This document shows positions 42,456 to 52,352 of a stretch of DNA of 64,000 bases, piece by piece. Each line of letters starts with the position of its first letter. Position 1 is the first letter of the stretch. Location: NCBI RefSeq assembly GCF_019802285.1, contig NZ_JAIEUJ010000003.1, positions 1 through 64,000 on the forward strand. The letters are read 5' to 3'. Made by a program: the position numbers and the translations under genes. Source of the DNA: Novilysobacter antarcticus. GTDB lineage: Bacteria; Pseudomonadota; Gammaproteobacteria; Xanthomonadales; Xanthomonadaceae. The notes under the pieces are model-generated. The model saw only the letters and a program-made list of their open reading frames with translations. It was not told the DNA's origin and did no database searches.

Positions 42456-43033
42456 GCGCCATCACCGAACTGCGCTCGCGCACCGTTGTCCTGCGCGAAC
42501 GCAACATCGATACCGACCAGATCATCCCCGCGCGCTTCCTCACCACCACCGAGCGCAAGGGTCTGGGCCGGTTCGCCTTCCATGACTGGCGGCAGCGCGC
42601 CGACGGCACGCCGGACCCGGCATTTCCCTTCAATGACCCGGCCAACCGCGATGCGCAGATCCTGGTTGCAGGCCGCAACTTCGGCTGCGGCTCATCGCGC
42701 GAGCACGCGCCGTGGGCCCTGCTCGACCTCGGCCTGCGGGCGGTGATCAGCGCCCAGATCGCCGACATCTTCCGCAGCAACGCGCTCAAGAACGGCCTGC
42801 TGGCGATTGTCCTGCCCGACGCGGTGGTTGATGAGCTGCTCGCCCAGCCCGGCATCGAGCTGCACATCGACGTGGCGCGCGGCACCGTCCGCCTGCCGGA
42901 CGGGCGGGAGTTCGAGTTCCCGCTGGATGAATTCGCCCGCACCTGCCTGCTGGAAGGCGTCGACCAGCTCGGCTACCTGCTCAAGCAAGAACCCGCCATC
43001 GCTCGCTACGAGGAACAGAACCATGCACGCTGA
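42452..43033 (+). CDS. leuD: 3-isopropylmalate dehydratase, small subunit
   Basis: A 193-residue LeuD, the swivelling domain that completes the isopropylmalate isomerase active site with LeuC. It has [13 protein letters not shown] (18-30), the conserved [17 protein letters not shown] (74-90) that contacts substrate, and [12 protein letters not shown]. It is separate from the LeuA-LeuC fusion, so the working enzyme would be LeuAC plus LeuD. The ATG overlaps the leuAC stop (ATGA) and the end overlaps leuB by 11 bp. Length is typical for proteobacterial LeuD. Confidence 0.95.
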   Translation: MSAITELRSRTVVLRERNIDTDQIIPARFLTTTERKGLGRFAFHDWRQRADGTPDPAFPFNDPANRDAQILVAGRNFGCGSSREHAPWALLDLGLRAVISAQIADIFRSNALKNGLLAIVLPDAVVDELLAQPGIELHIDVARGTVRLPDGREFEFPLDEFARTCLLEGVDQLGYLLKQEPAIARYEEQNHAR

Positions 43034-44111
43034 CATTGTTGTCCTGCCCGGCGACGGGATCGGCCCGGAAGTCACCGCCGCCGCGGTGCAGGCACTGCGC
43101 GCGGTCGAGTCCGCCTACGGGCACCGCTTCAGCTTCCACGAGCATTTGATCGGCGGCTCCGCGATCGACGCCACCGGTGAGGCCTTGCCGCAGAGCTCGC
43201 TGGATGCGTGCCGCACCGCCGACGCGGTACTGCTGGGCGCCGTGGGCGGACCGAAGTGGTCCGATCCCAAAGCGAGCGTTCGCCCCGAGCAGGGCCTGCT
43301 GGCGCTGCGCAAGGCGCTGGGGCTGTACGCCAACCTGCGCCCGGTCAAACCGCACCCGGCCGCGCTGGGCGCCTCGCCGATCAAGCCACACCTGCTCAAC
43401 GGCGTGGATCTGGTCGTGGTGCGCGAGCTCACCGGCGGCATCTATTTCGGCCAGAAACAGCGCACCGCCGACAGCGCCAGCGACCTGTGCGAGTACAGCG
43501 TCGGCGAAGTCGAGCGCGTCGTCCGCCGCGCCGCCGAACTGGCCCGCCAGCGCCGCGGCCACCTGACCTCGGTGGACAAGGCCAACGTGCTGGAAACCTC
43601 GCGGCTGTGGCGCGAAGTGGCCACCCGCGTGGTCGCCGAGGAGTTTCCCGATGTCACCCTGGAGCACCAGCTGGTGGACTCCATGGCCATGCACCTGCTG
43701 TCGCGGCCGCGCGAGTACGACGTGATCGTGACCGAGAACATGTTTGGCGACATCCTCACCGACGAGGCCTCGATGCTGGCCGGTTCGATGGGCCTGCTGC
43801 CCTCCGCGTCCCTCGGTGACGAAGGTGCTGGCCTGTACGAGCCGATCCACGGCTCGGCGCCGGACATCGCCGGGCGCGGCATCGCCAACCCGTATGCGGC
43901 GATACTCAGTGCGGCGATGCTGCTGCGCCACTCGCTCGGCCTGGACGACGAGGCGGACTGCGTGGAGCAGGCGGTATCGCAGGCACTGGACGCAGGCGCC
44001 TTCACCGCCGACATCAACGGCACCAGCGCTGCGATCGGCACACAGGCCGCCACAGCGGCGGTACTGGAGCACCTGCAGGTCCGCTGTTACGCCGTTTGCA
44101 TGCGCGACTGA
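43023..44111 (+). CDS. leuB: 3-isopropylmalate dehydrogenase
   Basis: A 362-residue NAD-dependent beta-decarboxylating dehydrogenase that gives 2-oxoisocaproate, the last step before transamination to leucine. Seen: [10 protein letters not shown] (8-17), the substrate arginines in [26 protein letters not shown], and the metal-binding [16 protein letters not shown] with the NAD loop [15 protein letters not shown]. The adenine-side residues fit an NAD rather than NADP enzyme. The ATG at 43023 overlaps leuD by 11 bp. It is followed by thrA after a 45 bp gap without terminator or leader. Confidence 0.96.
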   Translation: MHADIVVLPGDGIGPEVTAAAVQALRAVESAYGHRFSFHEHLIGGSAIDATGEALPQSSLDACRTADAVLLGAVGGPKWSDPKASVRPEQGLLALRKALGLYANLRPVKPHPAALGASPIKPHLLNGVDLVVVRELTGGIYFGQKQRTADSASDLCEYSVGEVERVVRRAAELARQRRGHLTSVDKANVLETSRLWREVATRVVAEEFPDVTLEHQLVDSMAMHLLSRPREYDVIVTENMFGDILTDEASMLAGSMGLLPSASLGDEGAGLYEPIHGSAPDIAGRGIANPYAAILSAAMLLRHSLGLDDEADCVEQAVSQALDAGAFTADINGTSAAIGTQAATAAVLEHLQVRCYAVCMRD

Positions 44112-44156
44112 ACCGCAAGCCCCGCCCTCCCCCACGCAGACCAACAGGATTCCCGA

Positions 44157-46691
44157 ATGCCCTCCCCCCTTGCCCCGCCGCGCACCGATCCGGGGCAGCC
44201 CCTCGTACCCGGCCTCAAGCCGGTCCACGTGCACAAGTTCGGGGGCAGCAGCCTTGCCGACGCCGCCCACTACCAGCGCGTGGCCGCCCTCCTCGACAGA
44301 CTGGATGCGGCGGCACCCGGCCTTCAGTTCGTCGTCGTCTCGGCAATGCACGGCGTCACCGACACCCTGATCGCCCTGGCCGATGCCAGCATGTCCGGTA
44401 CGGACTGGAAGCCCGCCTTCATGGCACTTCGCCAGCGCCATCTGGACGCGGCCGATGTGCTGGATGCCGACGCCACGCATGGCCTCCACGCCTGGCTGGA
44501 AGCGCAGTTCGCCGCGCTGGGCGACACGCTGACGGCGATGGCGGCCGGACAGGCGCGCAGCGAGGCCGACATCGCAGGCGTGCATGGTCTGGGCGAGGTC
44601 TGCTCCTCGCGGCTGTTGCAGGTCGCGCTGGGTGGCGCCGATGCCGGCTGGGGCCGCCTGGACGCGCGCGACGTGCTGGTCGCCAACCCCGGCGAGCTGG
44701 GTGTCACCGTGGACTGGGAGGCCAGCCAGGCGCGCCTTGCGCAATGGTCGGAGCGCCAGGACTACTGCGCGCGTGGCCGCGTCATCACCGGCTTTGTCGC
44801 CCGCGATGGCGACGGCGCGAACACCACGCTGGGCCGCAATGGCAGCGACTATTCGGCAGCCGCGTTCGGACGACTGCTGAATGCCACCGAGCTCACCATC
44901 TGGACCGACGTGGATGGGGTGCTCAGCGCCGACCCGCGACTGGTACCCGATGCGGTGTGCCTGGATTCGATGTCCTACGCCGAGGCCAACGAGCTGTCCT
45001 ATTTCGGCGCCAGCGTGCTGCACCCCCGCACCATGGCCCCGGCACTGCAGGCCGGACTGGCGATACGGATCCGCAACACCCGCAACCCCGACGCAAAAGG
45101 CACGGTGATCAGCCTGGAGTCCGCCCCGGCCGCCTCGCCGGTGAAAGGCCTCAGCCTGGTGGAGCGAATGGCGTTGCTGGAACTCAGCGGCGCGGGCCTT
45201 ATCGGGGTGCCGGGCACCGCCGAGCGGATGTTCGCCGCCCTGCACGCCGCCGGCGTTTCGGTGACGATGATCTCGCAGGGTTCCAGTGAGCATTCGATCT
45301 GCTGCGTGGTGCGCGAGGCGCAGGCCGCCCAGGCGCGCGAGGCGGTCGCCAGTGCCTTCGCCGATGCCATCGAGGAGGGGCTGGTCGCCGGCGTGGACGT
45401 GACCCCGGGAATCGCCATCCTCGCAGCCGTGGGCGACGGCATGGTCGGTTCCCCCGGTGTTGCCGCACGGCTGTTTGACGGCCTGGCAAAGGCCCGCGTC
45501 AACATCCGGGCGATCGCCCAGGGCGCGAGTGAGCGCAACATCTCTGTGGCGCTGGACGCCGCCGACGCCGTGCGCGGTCTGCGCGCCGTGCATTCGGCGT
45601 TCTGGCTGTCACCGCAAACACTCTCCATTGGCCTCATCGGGCCTGGCAAGGTCGGGCGCGCGCTGCTTGGCCAGCTGTCCGAATCACTGCAGCGTCTCGC
45701 CGGCGACGGCCAGCGCGGCATCGACCTGCGGCTGCGCGCGATCGCCAACAGCCGCCGCATGAGCCTGGCGCCGCGCAACCTGCCGCCGCAGGAGGCATTG
45801 GCAGCTCTGGAAGCGGGCGAAGCCCTGGATCTGGATGCGTTCGCGCACCATGTACGCGCCAGCCATCTGCCGCACGCACTGATCGTGGACTGCAGCGGCA
45901 GCGATGCCATCGCCGATTACTACCCACAGTGGCTCGCCGCCGGCATCCACGTCGTCACCCCGAGCAAGCACGCCGGCAGCGGCGATCTGGCCCGCTACCG
46001 GGCGATCCGCGCCGCCACCCGCCACGGCGGCCGCTTCCTCTACGAAGCCACGGTCGGTGCCGGTCTGCCGGTCATCATGACCCTGCGCAACCAGCTCGAC
46101 ACCGGCGATGAACTGACCGCCTTCGAGGGAGTGCTCTCCGGCACGCTGGCGTGGCTGTTCAACCGCTTTGATGGCAGCGTGCCGTTCTCCGCACTGGTGC
46201 GCGAGGCGCGCGAGCTGGGCTATACGGAACCGGACCCTCGCGACGACCTCTCGGGCATCGATGTCGCGCGCAAGCTGGTGATCCTCGCCCGAGAGGCCGG
46301 CCGCATGCTGTCGCTGGAGGATGTCGACATCGAAAACCTGGTGCCGCCGGCCCTGCACAACGTGCCGCTGGAAGAATTCCTCGCCCGGCTTGAGGAGCTG
46401 GACGCACCGCTGCAGGCGCGTCTGGACGAGGCGCTGGCCAGCGGTGGGGCATTGCGCTACCTCGCCCGCATGGACAACGAAGGTCGCGCCAGCGTCGCGC
46501 TGGTGGTGCCGCCGACGGGACACGCCAGCCTGTACAGCCGCCTGACCGACAACCTGATCCAGTTCCACACCCGTCGATACACCGACAACCCGCTGGTGGT
46601 CCAGGGCCCCGGCGCCGGCCCGGAGGTCACCGCTGCCGGCGTATTCGGCGACGTGCTCGCGATTGCGCAAGCACTCGGGGCAAGGCTGTGA
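44157..46691 (+). CDS. thrA: Bifunctional aspartokinase / homoserine dehydrogenase
   Basis: An 844-residue protein. The N-terminal half (to about 300) is aspartate kinase: [12 protein letters not shown] (23-34), the [13 protein letters not shown] segment and the [13 protein letters not shown] loop. Two ACT domains follow (about 315-470: [33 protein letters not shown]). The C-terminal half is homoserine dehydrogenase: [13 protein letters not shown] Rossmann motif, [22 protein letters not shown] and GTLAWLFNR. It supplies homoserine to ThrB. The layout equals E. coli ThrA/MetL. ACAGGAT is the ribosome binding site. The 3' end shares a GTGA with thrB. No separate threonine attenuator precedes it. 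Confidence 0.96.
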   Translation: MPSPLAPPRTDPGQPLVPGLKPVHVHKFGGSSLADAAHYQRVAALLDRLDAAAPGLQFVVVSAMHGVTDTLIALADASMSGTDWKPAFMALRQRHLDAADVLDADATHGLHAWLEAQFAALGDTLTAMAAGQARSEADIAGVHGLGEVCSSRLLQVALGGADAGWGRLDARDVLVANPGELGVTVDWEASQARLAQWSERQDYCARGRVITGFVARDGDGANTTLGRNGSDYSAAAFGRLLNATELTIWTDVDGVLSADPRLVPDAVCLDSMSYAEANELSYFGASVLHPRTMAPALQAGLAIRIRNTRNPDAKGTVISLESAPAASPVKGLSLVERMALLELSGAGLIGVPGTAERMFAALHAAGVSVTMISQGSSEHSICCVVREAQAAQAREAVASAFADAIEEGLVAGVDVTPGIAILAAVGDGMVGSPGVAARLFDGLAKARVNIRAIAQGASERNISVALDAADAVRGLRAVHSAFWLSPQTLSIGLIGPGKVGRALLGQLSESLQRLAGDGQRGIDLRLRAIANSRRMSLAPRNLPPQEALAALEAGEALDLDAFAHHVRASHLPHALIVDCSGSDAIADYYPQWLAAGIHVVTPSKHAGSGDLARYRAIRAATRHGGRFLYEATVGAGLPVIMTLRNQLDTGDELTAFEGVLSGTLAWLFNRFDGSVPFSALVREARELGYTEPDPRDDLSGIDVARKLVILAREAGRMLSLEDVDIENLVPPALHNVPLEEFLARLEELDAPLQARLDEALASGGALRYLARMDNEGRASVALVVPPTGHASLYSRLTDNLIQFHTRRYTDNPLVVQGPGAGPEVTAAGVFGDVLAIAQALGARL

Positions 46692-47662
46692 GCGCGGTGC
46701 TGGGCACCTCCGCCCAACGTCCGCGTTCGCCCGCCCGCGAGGGTGCGACGGCGTTCGCGCCGGCCTCCGTGGGCAACATCGGCGTGGGGTTCGACCTGCT
46801 CGGCCACAGCATCGAGGGGCCGGGCGACCGCGCCTTCGTGCGTCGGATCGACGCCCCCACGGTGACCATCACCGGCATCGACGGCGACAGCGACGGCGCA
46901 GCGCAGCTGCCGCGCGAGGCGGAGCGCAACACCGCCGGTCGCGCGCTGATGGAGTTGCGTGCGCAACATGGCATCGCGCACGGCTTCGAGCTGCGCCTGC
47001 ACAAGGGCATCCCGCTGGGTTCGGGTCTTGGCGGCTCGGCGGCCTCCTGCGTGGCGGCGCTGGTGGCGGCCAATGCGGTGCTCGACCAGCCGCTGACCCG
47101 CGACCAGCTGTATCCGCTGGCCCTGCTGGGTGAGTCGGTGGCCAGCGGCAGCGTGCACGGCGACAACGTCGCACCGATGCTGTTTGGCGGTGTCGTGTTG
47201 GCAACGCCGACCCGGGCCATTCCACTGTCGGCACCGCCGTTGGTGTGTGCGGTGGTGCATCCGCACCATGTGCTTGAGACCAGGCTCGCACGCGAGGCGT
47301 TGTCGGCCCCCTACCCGCTGCGGCAGGTGGTCCAGCACAGCGAGCACCTGGCGCTGTTCCTGACCGGTCTGGCGCGTGGTGACCTCGCCCTGATCGCTGA
47401 AGGCTTGCGCGACGTGCTGGTCGAACCCCGCCGCGCATCTCTGGTCCCGGGGTTTGCCGAGGTCAAGGCCGCCGCACTGGCCCATGGCGCACTGGGCGCC
47501 AGCATCTCCGGCGCTGGTCCCAGCGTGTTCGGCTGGTTCACCAGTGCGGCGCAGGCGCAGATCGCCGCGGCGGCGATGCAGGCGGCTTTTGCCGACGTCG
47601 GCCTCGACAGCGACGTGCATATCTCGCCGGTCAACGGCCCCCGCGCGGAGCTGGTGGCATGA
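46688..47662 (+). CDS. thrB: Homoserine kinase
   Basis: A 324-residue GHMP kinase that phosphorylates homoserine with ATP. Signatures: [17 protein letters not shown] (about 23-39), the ATP loop [14 protein letters not shown] (about 109-122), the [16 protein letters not shown] segment and the late [12 protein letters not shown] motif. The start is GTG at 46688, in a four-base overlap (GTGA) with the thrA stop. The 3' end overlaps thrC by four bases (ATGA). These overlaps indicate coupled translation of the three threonine genes. Confidence 0.95.
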   Translation: MSAVLGTSAQRPRSPAREGATAFAPASVGNIGVGFDLLGHSIEGPGDRAFVRRIDAPTVTITGIDGDSDGAAQLPREAERNTAGRALMELRAQHGIAHGFELRLHKGIPLGSGLGGSAASCVAALVAANAVLDQPLTRDQLYPLALLGESVASGSVHGDNVAPMLFGGVVLATPTRAIPLSAPPLVCAVVHPHHVLETRLAREALSAPYPLRQVVQHSEHLALFLTGLARGDLALIAEGLRDVLVEPRRASLVPGFAEVKAAALAHGALGASISGAGPSVFGWFTSAAQAQIAAAAMQAAFADVGLDSDVHISPVNGPRAELVA

Positions 47663-48960
47663 AGTTCGCCAGCACCCGCGGACAGGCGCCACAGGTCGGC
47701 ATCGACGACGCACTTGCCGCCGGTCTGGCCCCGGATGGCGGCCTGTATGTGCCGGTGACCATCCCGCAGGTCACCATCACACATGCCGGCGCCACGCTGG
47801 CGGACACCGCGGCGGTCCTGCTCGCGCCCTACTTCGAAGGCTCGCGGCTGGCCGCACAGCTGCCCGACATGTGCCGGTCCGCGTTCGACTTCCCGGTCCC
47901 GCTGCGACCACTGAAACAGTCCGGCGATTATTTGCTGGAGCTGTTCCACGGCCCGACCGCCGCGTTCAAGGACATCGGCGCGCGCTTCCTCGCCGAGGCG
48001 CTGTCGCGATTGCGCGCGCCCGACGCTCCGCCGACGACCATCCTGGTCGCGACGTCCGGCGATACCGGCGCCGCGGTCGGTGCAGCCTTCCATCGCCGTG
48101 AAGGCTTCCAGGTGGTGATCCTGTATCCCGATGGCCGCGTATCGCCGCGTCAGGCCCACGGTCTGGGCTGCTTCGGTGACAACGTGCAGGTGCTGCGCGT
48201 GGACGGCACCTTCGATGACTGCCAACGACTGGTGAAGCAGGCGCTGACGGATGCCTCGCTGCGTGAGACGGCCGTGCTGGGTTCGGCCAACAGCATCAGT
48301 CTGGGCCGCTTGCTGCCGCAGATGGCGTACTACGCGCACGCCTCGCTGCAGTTCCGCGCCGAGCACGGCGAACCGCTCAACTTCGTCATCCCCACCGGCA
48401 ACCTCGGCAACGCCCTCGCCGCGTGGCTGGCCCGCAGCATGGGCCTGCCGATCGGCGAGATTGTGCTGGCCAGCAACGCCAACGACGTGTTGCCACGCTA
48501 CTTCGCCGGCGCCGATTACCAGCCGCAGCCCGGCAAGGCGACGATCGCCAACGCGATGGATGTCGGCGCACCGAGCAACTTCGAGCGCCTGCGCTGGTGG
48601 CATGACGATGACGCCGCTGTGCGCGCATCAATGCAGGCCTGCAGCGTCGACGATGACCAGATCCGGCAGGCGATCAGCGCGGCGCCGGACCGCCACGGCG
48701 TGGTTCCCTGCCCGCACACCGCGATCGGCCTCCATGCGCTGGAGGGACTGCGTGCGAAGGGCGACCGGCGTCCGTGGGCGGTCGTCGCAACCGCGCATCC
48801 GGCCAAGTTCGAGACCGTGGTCGAACCGCTGGTCGGTCACGTGGTTGCGCCGCCACCGGCGCTCGCCACCGCGCTGGCGCGTCCAGCCTCGGCCGAGCCG
48901 CTCGGACTCGACTACGCCGCGTTCCGTGACGGCCTGAGCGCACACACTGCGACCGCGTGA
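47659..48960 (+). CDS. thrC: Threonine synthase
   Basis: A 433-residue PLP enzyme that converts O-phosphohomoserine to threonine. The Schiff-base lysine is Lys104 in [14 protein letters not shown]. The phosphate loop is in [14 protein letters not shown], and the [21 protein letters not shown] segment completes the PLP site. The N-terminal [31 protein letters not shown] is the usual ThrC opening. It is the last gene of the ilv-leu-thr superoperon; a perfect hairpin lies 14 bp after the stop. Length fits E. coli-type ThrC. Confidence 0.96.
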   Translation: MKFASTRGQAPQVGIDDALAAGLAPDGGLYVPVTIPQVTITHAGATLADTAAVLLAPYFEGSRLAAQLPDMCRSAFDFPVPLRPLKQSGDYLLELFHGPTAAFKDIGARFLAEALSRLRAPDAPPTTILVATSGDTGAAVGAAFHRREGFQVVILYPDGRVSPRQAHGLGCFGDNVQVLRVDGTFDDCQRLVKQALTDASLRETAVLGSANSISLGRLLPQMAYYAHASLQFRAEHGEPLNFVIPTGNLGNALAAWLARSMGLPIGEIVLASNANDVLPRYFAGADYQPQPGKATIANAMDVGAPSNFERLRWWHDDDAAVRASMQACSVDDDQIRQAISAAPDRHGVVPCPHTAIGLHALEGLRAKGDRRPWAVVATAHPAKFETVVEPLVGHVVAPPPALATALARPASAEPLGLDYAAFRDGLSAHTATA

Positions 48961-48973
48961 ACGATGGAAGGAG

Positions 48974-49005
48974 CTTGCCGGCGACAACCACCTGTCGCCG
49001 GCAAG
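48974..49005 (+). terminator. Perfect hairpin after thrC (terminator-like, no U-tract)
   Basis: A 13-bp perfect inverted repeat (CTTGCCGGCGACA, 48974-48986, and its complement 48993-49005) with a 6-nt loop, 14 bp after the thrC stop. It is very stable but has no T-run behind it, so it is either a Rho-assisted end, an RNA 3'-protecting stem, or a weak terminator of the superoperon. Confidence 0.6.
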
Positions 49006-49056
49006 CGGCCACCGCGCGGCATGGCAACCCCGAGCCAAACCGGCTAGCGTGGCTGG

Positions 49057-49755
49057 ATGAAACTTTTCCCTATCGCCTTCCCCGCGGCGCTTGCCGTCGC
49101 CCTCGCCGCCTGCAGTCAGCCGGCCACAGAAACCATCAGTGACGCCGAAGTCACGGCGACCGCGTCAACGACCGCCGATCCCCAGCAAGTCTTCTTTCAA
49201 CACCTCACCGCACTGTGCGGACAGGCCTTTGAAGGCCGTGTGCTGACCGACCGCCCCGAAGCCGCCGCAGGGCCGGATCCGTTCCGCGACCAGCCCCTGA
49301 CGATGCATGTCCGCGACTGCAGCGAGCAGGAGATTCGCATCCCCTTCCACGTCGGCGACGACCGCTCGCGCACCTGGGTGCTTACCCGCACCGCCGACGG
49401 CCTGCGCCTGAAGCACGACCACCGTCTGCAGGACGGCAGCGACGACCCGGTGACCATGTATGGCGGCGATACCGCAAACGCGGGCAGCGCGAACCGGCAG
49501 GAATTTCCGGTCGATGCGTTCTCGCAGGCGATGTTCACCCGCGAGGGCATGGACGTGTCCAACAGCAACGTGTGGGCGATTGAGATCGAGCCGGAGCAGA
49601 GCTTCGTCTACGAACTGGCCCGCACCGACCAGGACCGCCTGTTCCGGGTCGGCTTCGACCTGACCAAACCGGTTGCCGCTCCGCCGGCGCCGTGGGGCGC
49701 GGAAGATGCGGTCGATGCCGGTGACGCGGAGGAAATCCGGGCAGCTGAAGGCTAG
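49057..49755 (+). CDS. Hypothetical lipoprotein
   Basis: A 232-residue exported protein with a signal peptide and lipobox (VALAAC, Cys19). The mature part has a short Thr/Ala-rich linker and then a domain with ALCGQAFEG, a MHVRDCSEQEIRIPFHVG stretch, a W-x-LTRT strand and LKHDHRLQDGSDD. These features resemble uncharacterised lipoproteins of the Xanthomonas/Lysobacter group, but I do not know a function. Two cysteines (in ALCGQ and RDCSE) could pair. The C-terminus is acidic and low-complexity. It is preceded by the thrC hairpin and convergent with sucD across the hairpin repeats. Confidence 0.75.
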   Translation: MKLFPIAFPAALAVALAACSQPATETISDAEVTATASTTADPQQVFFQHLTALCGQAFEGRVLTDRPEAAAGPDPFRDQPLTMHVRDCSEQEIRIPFHVGDDRSRTWVLTRTADGLRLKHDHRLQDGSDDPVTMYGGDTANAGSANRQEFPVDAFSQAMFTREGMDVSNSNVWAIEIEPEQSFVYELARTDQDRLFRVGFDLTKPVAAPPAPWGAEDAVDAGDAEEIRAAEG

Positions 49756-49765
49756 CCGAGGAGTC

Positions 49766-49853
49766 GGGGGTGAATGCCCTTGCGGCGAATGTCCCCCGGC
49801 ACCGGTGAAACCGGTGCCTCCTCCTTTACTTCGCCCCAAGGGCATCCACCCCC
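49766..49853 (+). repeat. Structured hairpin repeat, unit 1 (forward)
   Basis: An 88-nt imperfect hairpin in three layers. The outer stem pairs 49766-49781 with 49838-49853 (15 of 16). Next is a conserved asymmetric internal loop with GGCGAATGTCCCCCGG on the 5' side and TCCTCCTTTACTTCGCCCC on the 3' side. The inner stem pairs 49798-49806 with 49810-49818 perfectly around GAA. The conserved sides also occur in three other units here, while both stems differ in sequence but keep pairing. Confidence 0.85.
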
Positions 49854-49907
49854 GGCGTTCCAGCCTGGCGGGTGGATGTAGAAGCGCAAACCCGCCAGCA
49901 CAAGCGT

Positions 49908-49995
49908 GACCTGTATGTCTTCGGGGCGAAATAAAGGAGGAGACTCCCGCCGCAGGCGGGAGCCGGGGGACATTCGCCCGGAAGACGTGCAGGTC
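49908..49995 (-). repeat. Structured hairpin repeat, unit 2 (reverse)
   Basis: The mirror-oriented partner of the unit 54 bp to its left. Outer arms 49908-49922 and 49981-49995 pair with two wobble-type mismatches. The inner stem CTCCCGCC / GGCGGGAG (49944-49951, 49955-49962) is perfect. The loop carries the same conserved sequences in reverse complement. Between the two units a 9-bp inverted repeat (CTGGCGGGT at 49865, ACCCGCCAG at 49890) could form a third hairpin. Confidence 0.85.
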
Positions 49996-50073
49996 GCGCC
50001 CCCGACGGTCGGTCAAAGTCAGTCCAGCGATCGCGCAATGCCTTCCCGCGCCCCCGAGTCGGGCGAGGAACCC

Positions 50074-50104
50074 ACAAAAAAGGCCACCCGAAGGTGGCCT
50101 TTTT
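50074..50104 (-). terminator. Rho-independent terminator of sucCD
   Basis: An 8-bp perfect stem (AGGCCACC / GGTGGCCT, 50081-50088 and 50093-50100) with a CGAA tetraloop. On the minus strand it ends in a T-run from the A-tract at 50075-50081, 22 bp beyond the sucD stop. T residues on the right may make it bidirectional. Confidence 0.92.
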
Positions 50105-50125
50105 CAATCAAGCATGACGCGTGGC

Positions 50126-51001
50126 TTACTTCGCCAGGCGCTTGGCAATCGCCGCGCCCAAATCACCAGGCGACTTGACCGTGGTCACGCCCGCCTTCTC
50201 CATCGCGGCGAACTTGCCTTCGGCGGTGCCCTGACCGCCGGAGGCGATCGCACCGGCGTGGCCCATGCGCTTGCCTTCCGGGGCGCTGGCGCCGGCGATG
50301 AAGCCAACGACCGGCTTGGTCACGTACTGGGCGATGAACTCGGCAGCCTCTTCCTCGGCGCTGCCGCCGATCTCACCGACCATGATGATGCCTTCGGTCT
50401 GCTCATCGTCCTGGAAAAGCTTCAGGCAGTCGATGAAGTCCAGACCGTGAATCGGGTCACCACCGATACCGATTACGGTGGACTGGCCCAGGCCCGCGTC
50501 GGTGGTCTGCTTGACCGCCTCGTAGGTCAGGGTGCCGGAGCGGCTGACGATGCCGATCTTGCCCACGGTGTGGATGTGGCCGGGCATGATGCCGATCTTG
50601 CACTCGCCGGGGGTGATCACGCCGGGGCAGTTCGGCCCGATCAGGACCACGTCCTCGAAATCATTGAGCACGTTCTTGACCCGCAGCATGTCCAGCACCG
50701 GGATACCTTCGGTGATGCACACGATGACGGTGATGCCCGCATCGGCGGCTTCCAGGATCGCGTCGGCGGCAAACGCCGGCGGGACGTAGATGACCGAGGC
50801 GTTGGCGCCGGTCTGCTCGACCGCATCGGCGACCGTGTTGAAGACCGGCAGGTTCAGGTGCGTGGTGCCGCCCTTGCCCGGAGTCACCCCGCCGACAACC
50901 TTCGTGCCGTAATCGAGCATCTGCTCGGCGTGGAAGGTGCCCTGCGAGCCGGTGAAGCCCTGCACGATCACCTTGGTGTCTTTGTTGATCAAAACGCTCA
51001 T
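50126..51001 (-). CDS. sucD: Succinyl-CoA synthetase, alpha subunit
   Basis: A 291-residue subunit of the TCA-cycle enzyme that makes ATP or GTP from succinyl-CoA. The N-terminal CoA-binding domain has [12 protein letters not shown] and the [13 protein letters not shown] segment. The ligase domain has [19 protein letters not shown], and the active-site phosphohistidine His248 lies in [12 protein letters not shown]. It is the second gene of sucC-sucD (25 bp gap) and ends at a clear terminator. Length is standard. Confidence 0.97.
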   Translation of the reverse strand: MSVLINKDTKVIVQGFTGSQGTFHAEQMLDYGTKVVGGVTPGKGGTTHLNLPVFNTVADAVEQTGANASVIYVPPAFAADAILEAADAGITVIVCITEGIPVLDMLRVKNVLNDFEDVVLIGPNCPGVITPGECKIGIMPGHIHTVGKIGIVSRSGTLTYEAVKQTTDAGLGQSTVIGIGGDPIHGLDFIDCLKLFQDDEQTEGIIMVGEIGGSAEEEAAEFIAQYVTKPVVGFIAGASAPEGKRMGHAGAIASGGQGTAEGKFAAMEKAGVTTVKSPGDLGAAIAKRLAK

Positions 51002-51026
51002 TTATATTGAATCCTGGTGATGTGGA

Positions 51027-52190
51027 TCAGGCGGCAACGGCGGCAACGGCCTTGCGGGCGCCATCGTTGATGTCGTCGGCGGACGTGATCGCCAGGCCGG
51101 AGTTCTTCAGCAACTCCTTGCCCGCATCCACGTTGGTGCCTTCCAGGCGCACGATCACCGGCACCTTGACGTCCACTTCCTTGACCGCGGCGATGATGCC
51201 CTCGGCGATCATGTCGCAGCGCACGATGCCGCCGAAGATGTTCACGAAGATCGCCTTCACCTTGTCGCTGGACAGGATCAGCTTGAACGCCTCGGTCACG
51301 CGCTCCTTGGTGGCGCCGCCGCCCACGTCGAGGAAGTTCGCCGGCTCGCCGCCTTCCAGCTTGATCACGTCCATGGTCGCCATCGCCAGGCCTGCGCCGT
51401 TGACCATGCAGCCGATGTTGCCGTCCATGGTCACGTAGTTGAGGTCATGCTGGCTGGCCTTGACCTCGGTCTCGTCTTCCTGGCGGATGTCACGCATGCC
51501 GGCCAGGTCGGGATGACGGTAGGTCGCGTTGTCGTCGGAGTTGATCTTGCCGTCCAGCACCGCGAGGTCGCCATTGGTCAGGATCGCCAGCGGGTTCAGC
51601 TCGACGAGCGCCAGGTCCTTCTCGTGGAACAGCTTGAACAGGCCGGTCATGATCTTGGTCAACTGGTTGACCTGCTTGGCCGTCAGGCCCATGTCGAAGC
51701 CCAGCGCGCGACACTGGTAGGGCTGCAGGCCTTCCACGTAGTTCACGTGGATGGTCTTGATCGCCTCCGGCTTCTCGGCGGCGACCTGCTCGATGTCCAT
51801 GCCGCCTTCGGCGGAGGCGATGAAGGTCACCGTCTGGGTGCTGCGGTCGACCAGGACCGAGAGGTACAGCTCCTTGTCGATGTCGGTGCCTTCGCAGATC
51901 AGCACCGAGTCGATCGGCAGCGCGACCCCCGCGGTCTGGTAGGTCTCCATCGACGTACCGAGCATCGCCTTGGTGTACTGCTTGACCTCGTCATAGGACT
52001 TGGCAAGCTTGACGCCGCCGGCCTTGCCGCGGCCCCCGGCGTGGATCTGTGCCTTCACCACCCACAGGTCGCCGGGGATGGACTTGGCGGCTTCGACCGC
52101 TTCTTCAGGAGTGCGCGCGATGCGCCCGGCCGGCACGGCAATGCCGTAGTCGGCAAACAGCTGCTTTGCCTGGTATTCGTGAAAATTCAT
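51027..52190 (-). CDS. sucC: Succinyl-CoA synthetase, beta subunit
   Basis: A 387-residue ATP-grasp subunit that binds nucleotide and succinate. Seen: [17 protein letters not shown] start, [19 protein letters not shown] (46-64) for ATP binding, [10 protein letters not shown] and [10 protein letters not shown] for metal binding, and the late [11 protein letters not shown] and [11 protein letters not shown] segments. The ATG at 52190 follows a short purine-poor spacer. It is divergent from pilS, with 162 bp shared upstream region, a pairing common in Xanthomonas relatives. Confidence 0.97.
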   Translation of the reverse strand: MNFHEYQAKQLFADYGIAVPAGRIARTPEEAVEAAKSIPGDLWVVKAQIHAGGRGKAGGVKLAKSYDEVKQYTKAMLGTSMETYQTAGVALPIDSVLICEGTDIDKELYLSVLVDRSTQTVTFIASAEGGMDIEQVAAEKPEAIKTIHVNYVEGLQPYQCRALGFDMGLTAKQVNQLTKIMTGLFKLFHEKDLALVELNPLAILTNGDLAVLDGKINSDDNATYRHPDLAGMRDIRQEDETEVKASQHDLNYVTMDGNIGCMVNGAGLAMATMDVIKLEGGEPANFLDVGGGATKERVTEAFKLILSSDKVKAIFVNIFGGIVRCDMIAEGIIAAVKEVDVKVPVIVRLEGTNVDAGKELLKNSGLAITSADDINDGARKAVAAVAA

Positions 52191-52352
52191 GCGTCACCGA
52201 GGGGAGTGGAAGACATCCCTCGCTGGCGCAGCCGGAAACGGCTCGGGAGCGAGGGGCCCGCTATTGTGGCTGATCGCGCCGCCCCCCGCAAAATCCGGGC
52301 TGGCCGACATCGCAACACGCATGCCTATACTCGTGCGAATCAACACTCAAGG

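Noticed and set aside
44112-44156. A separate thr attenuator or promoter before thrA
   Set aside because: The 45-bp gap has no leader peptide, terminator or promoter-like elements; thrABC probably depends on the upstream operon.
49752-50107. Several short frames across the hairpin repeats that translate to Pro/Gly-rich proteins, also at 57304-57671
   Set aside because: Each frame follows the inverted-repeat structure and no ribosome binding site or conserved protein family is seen; the repeat explains them.
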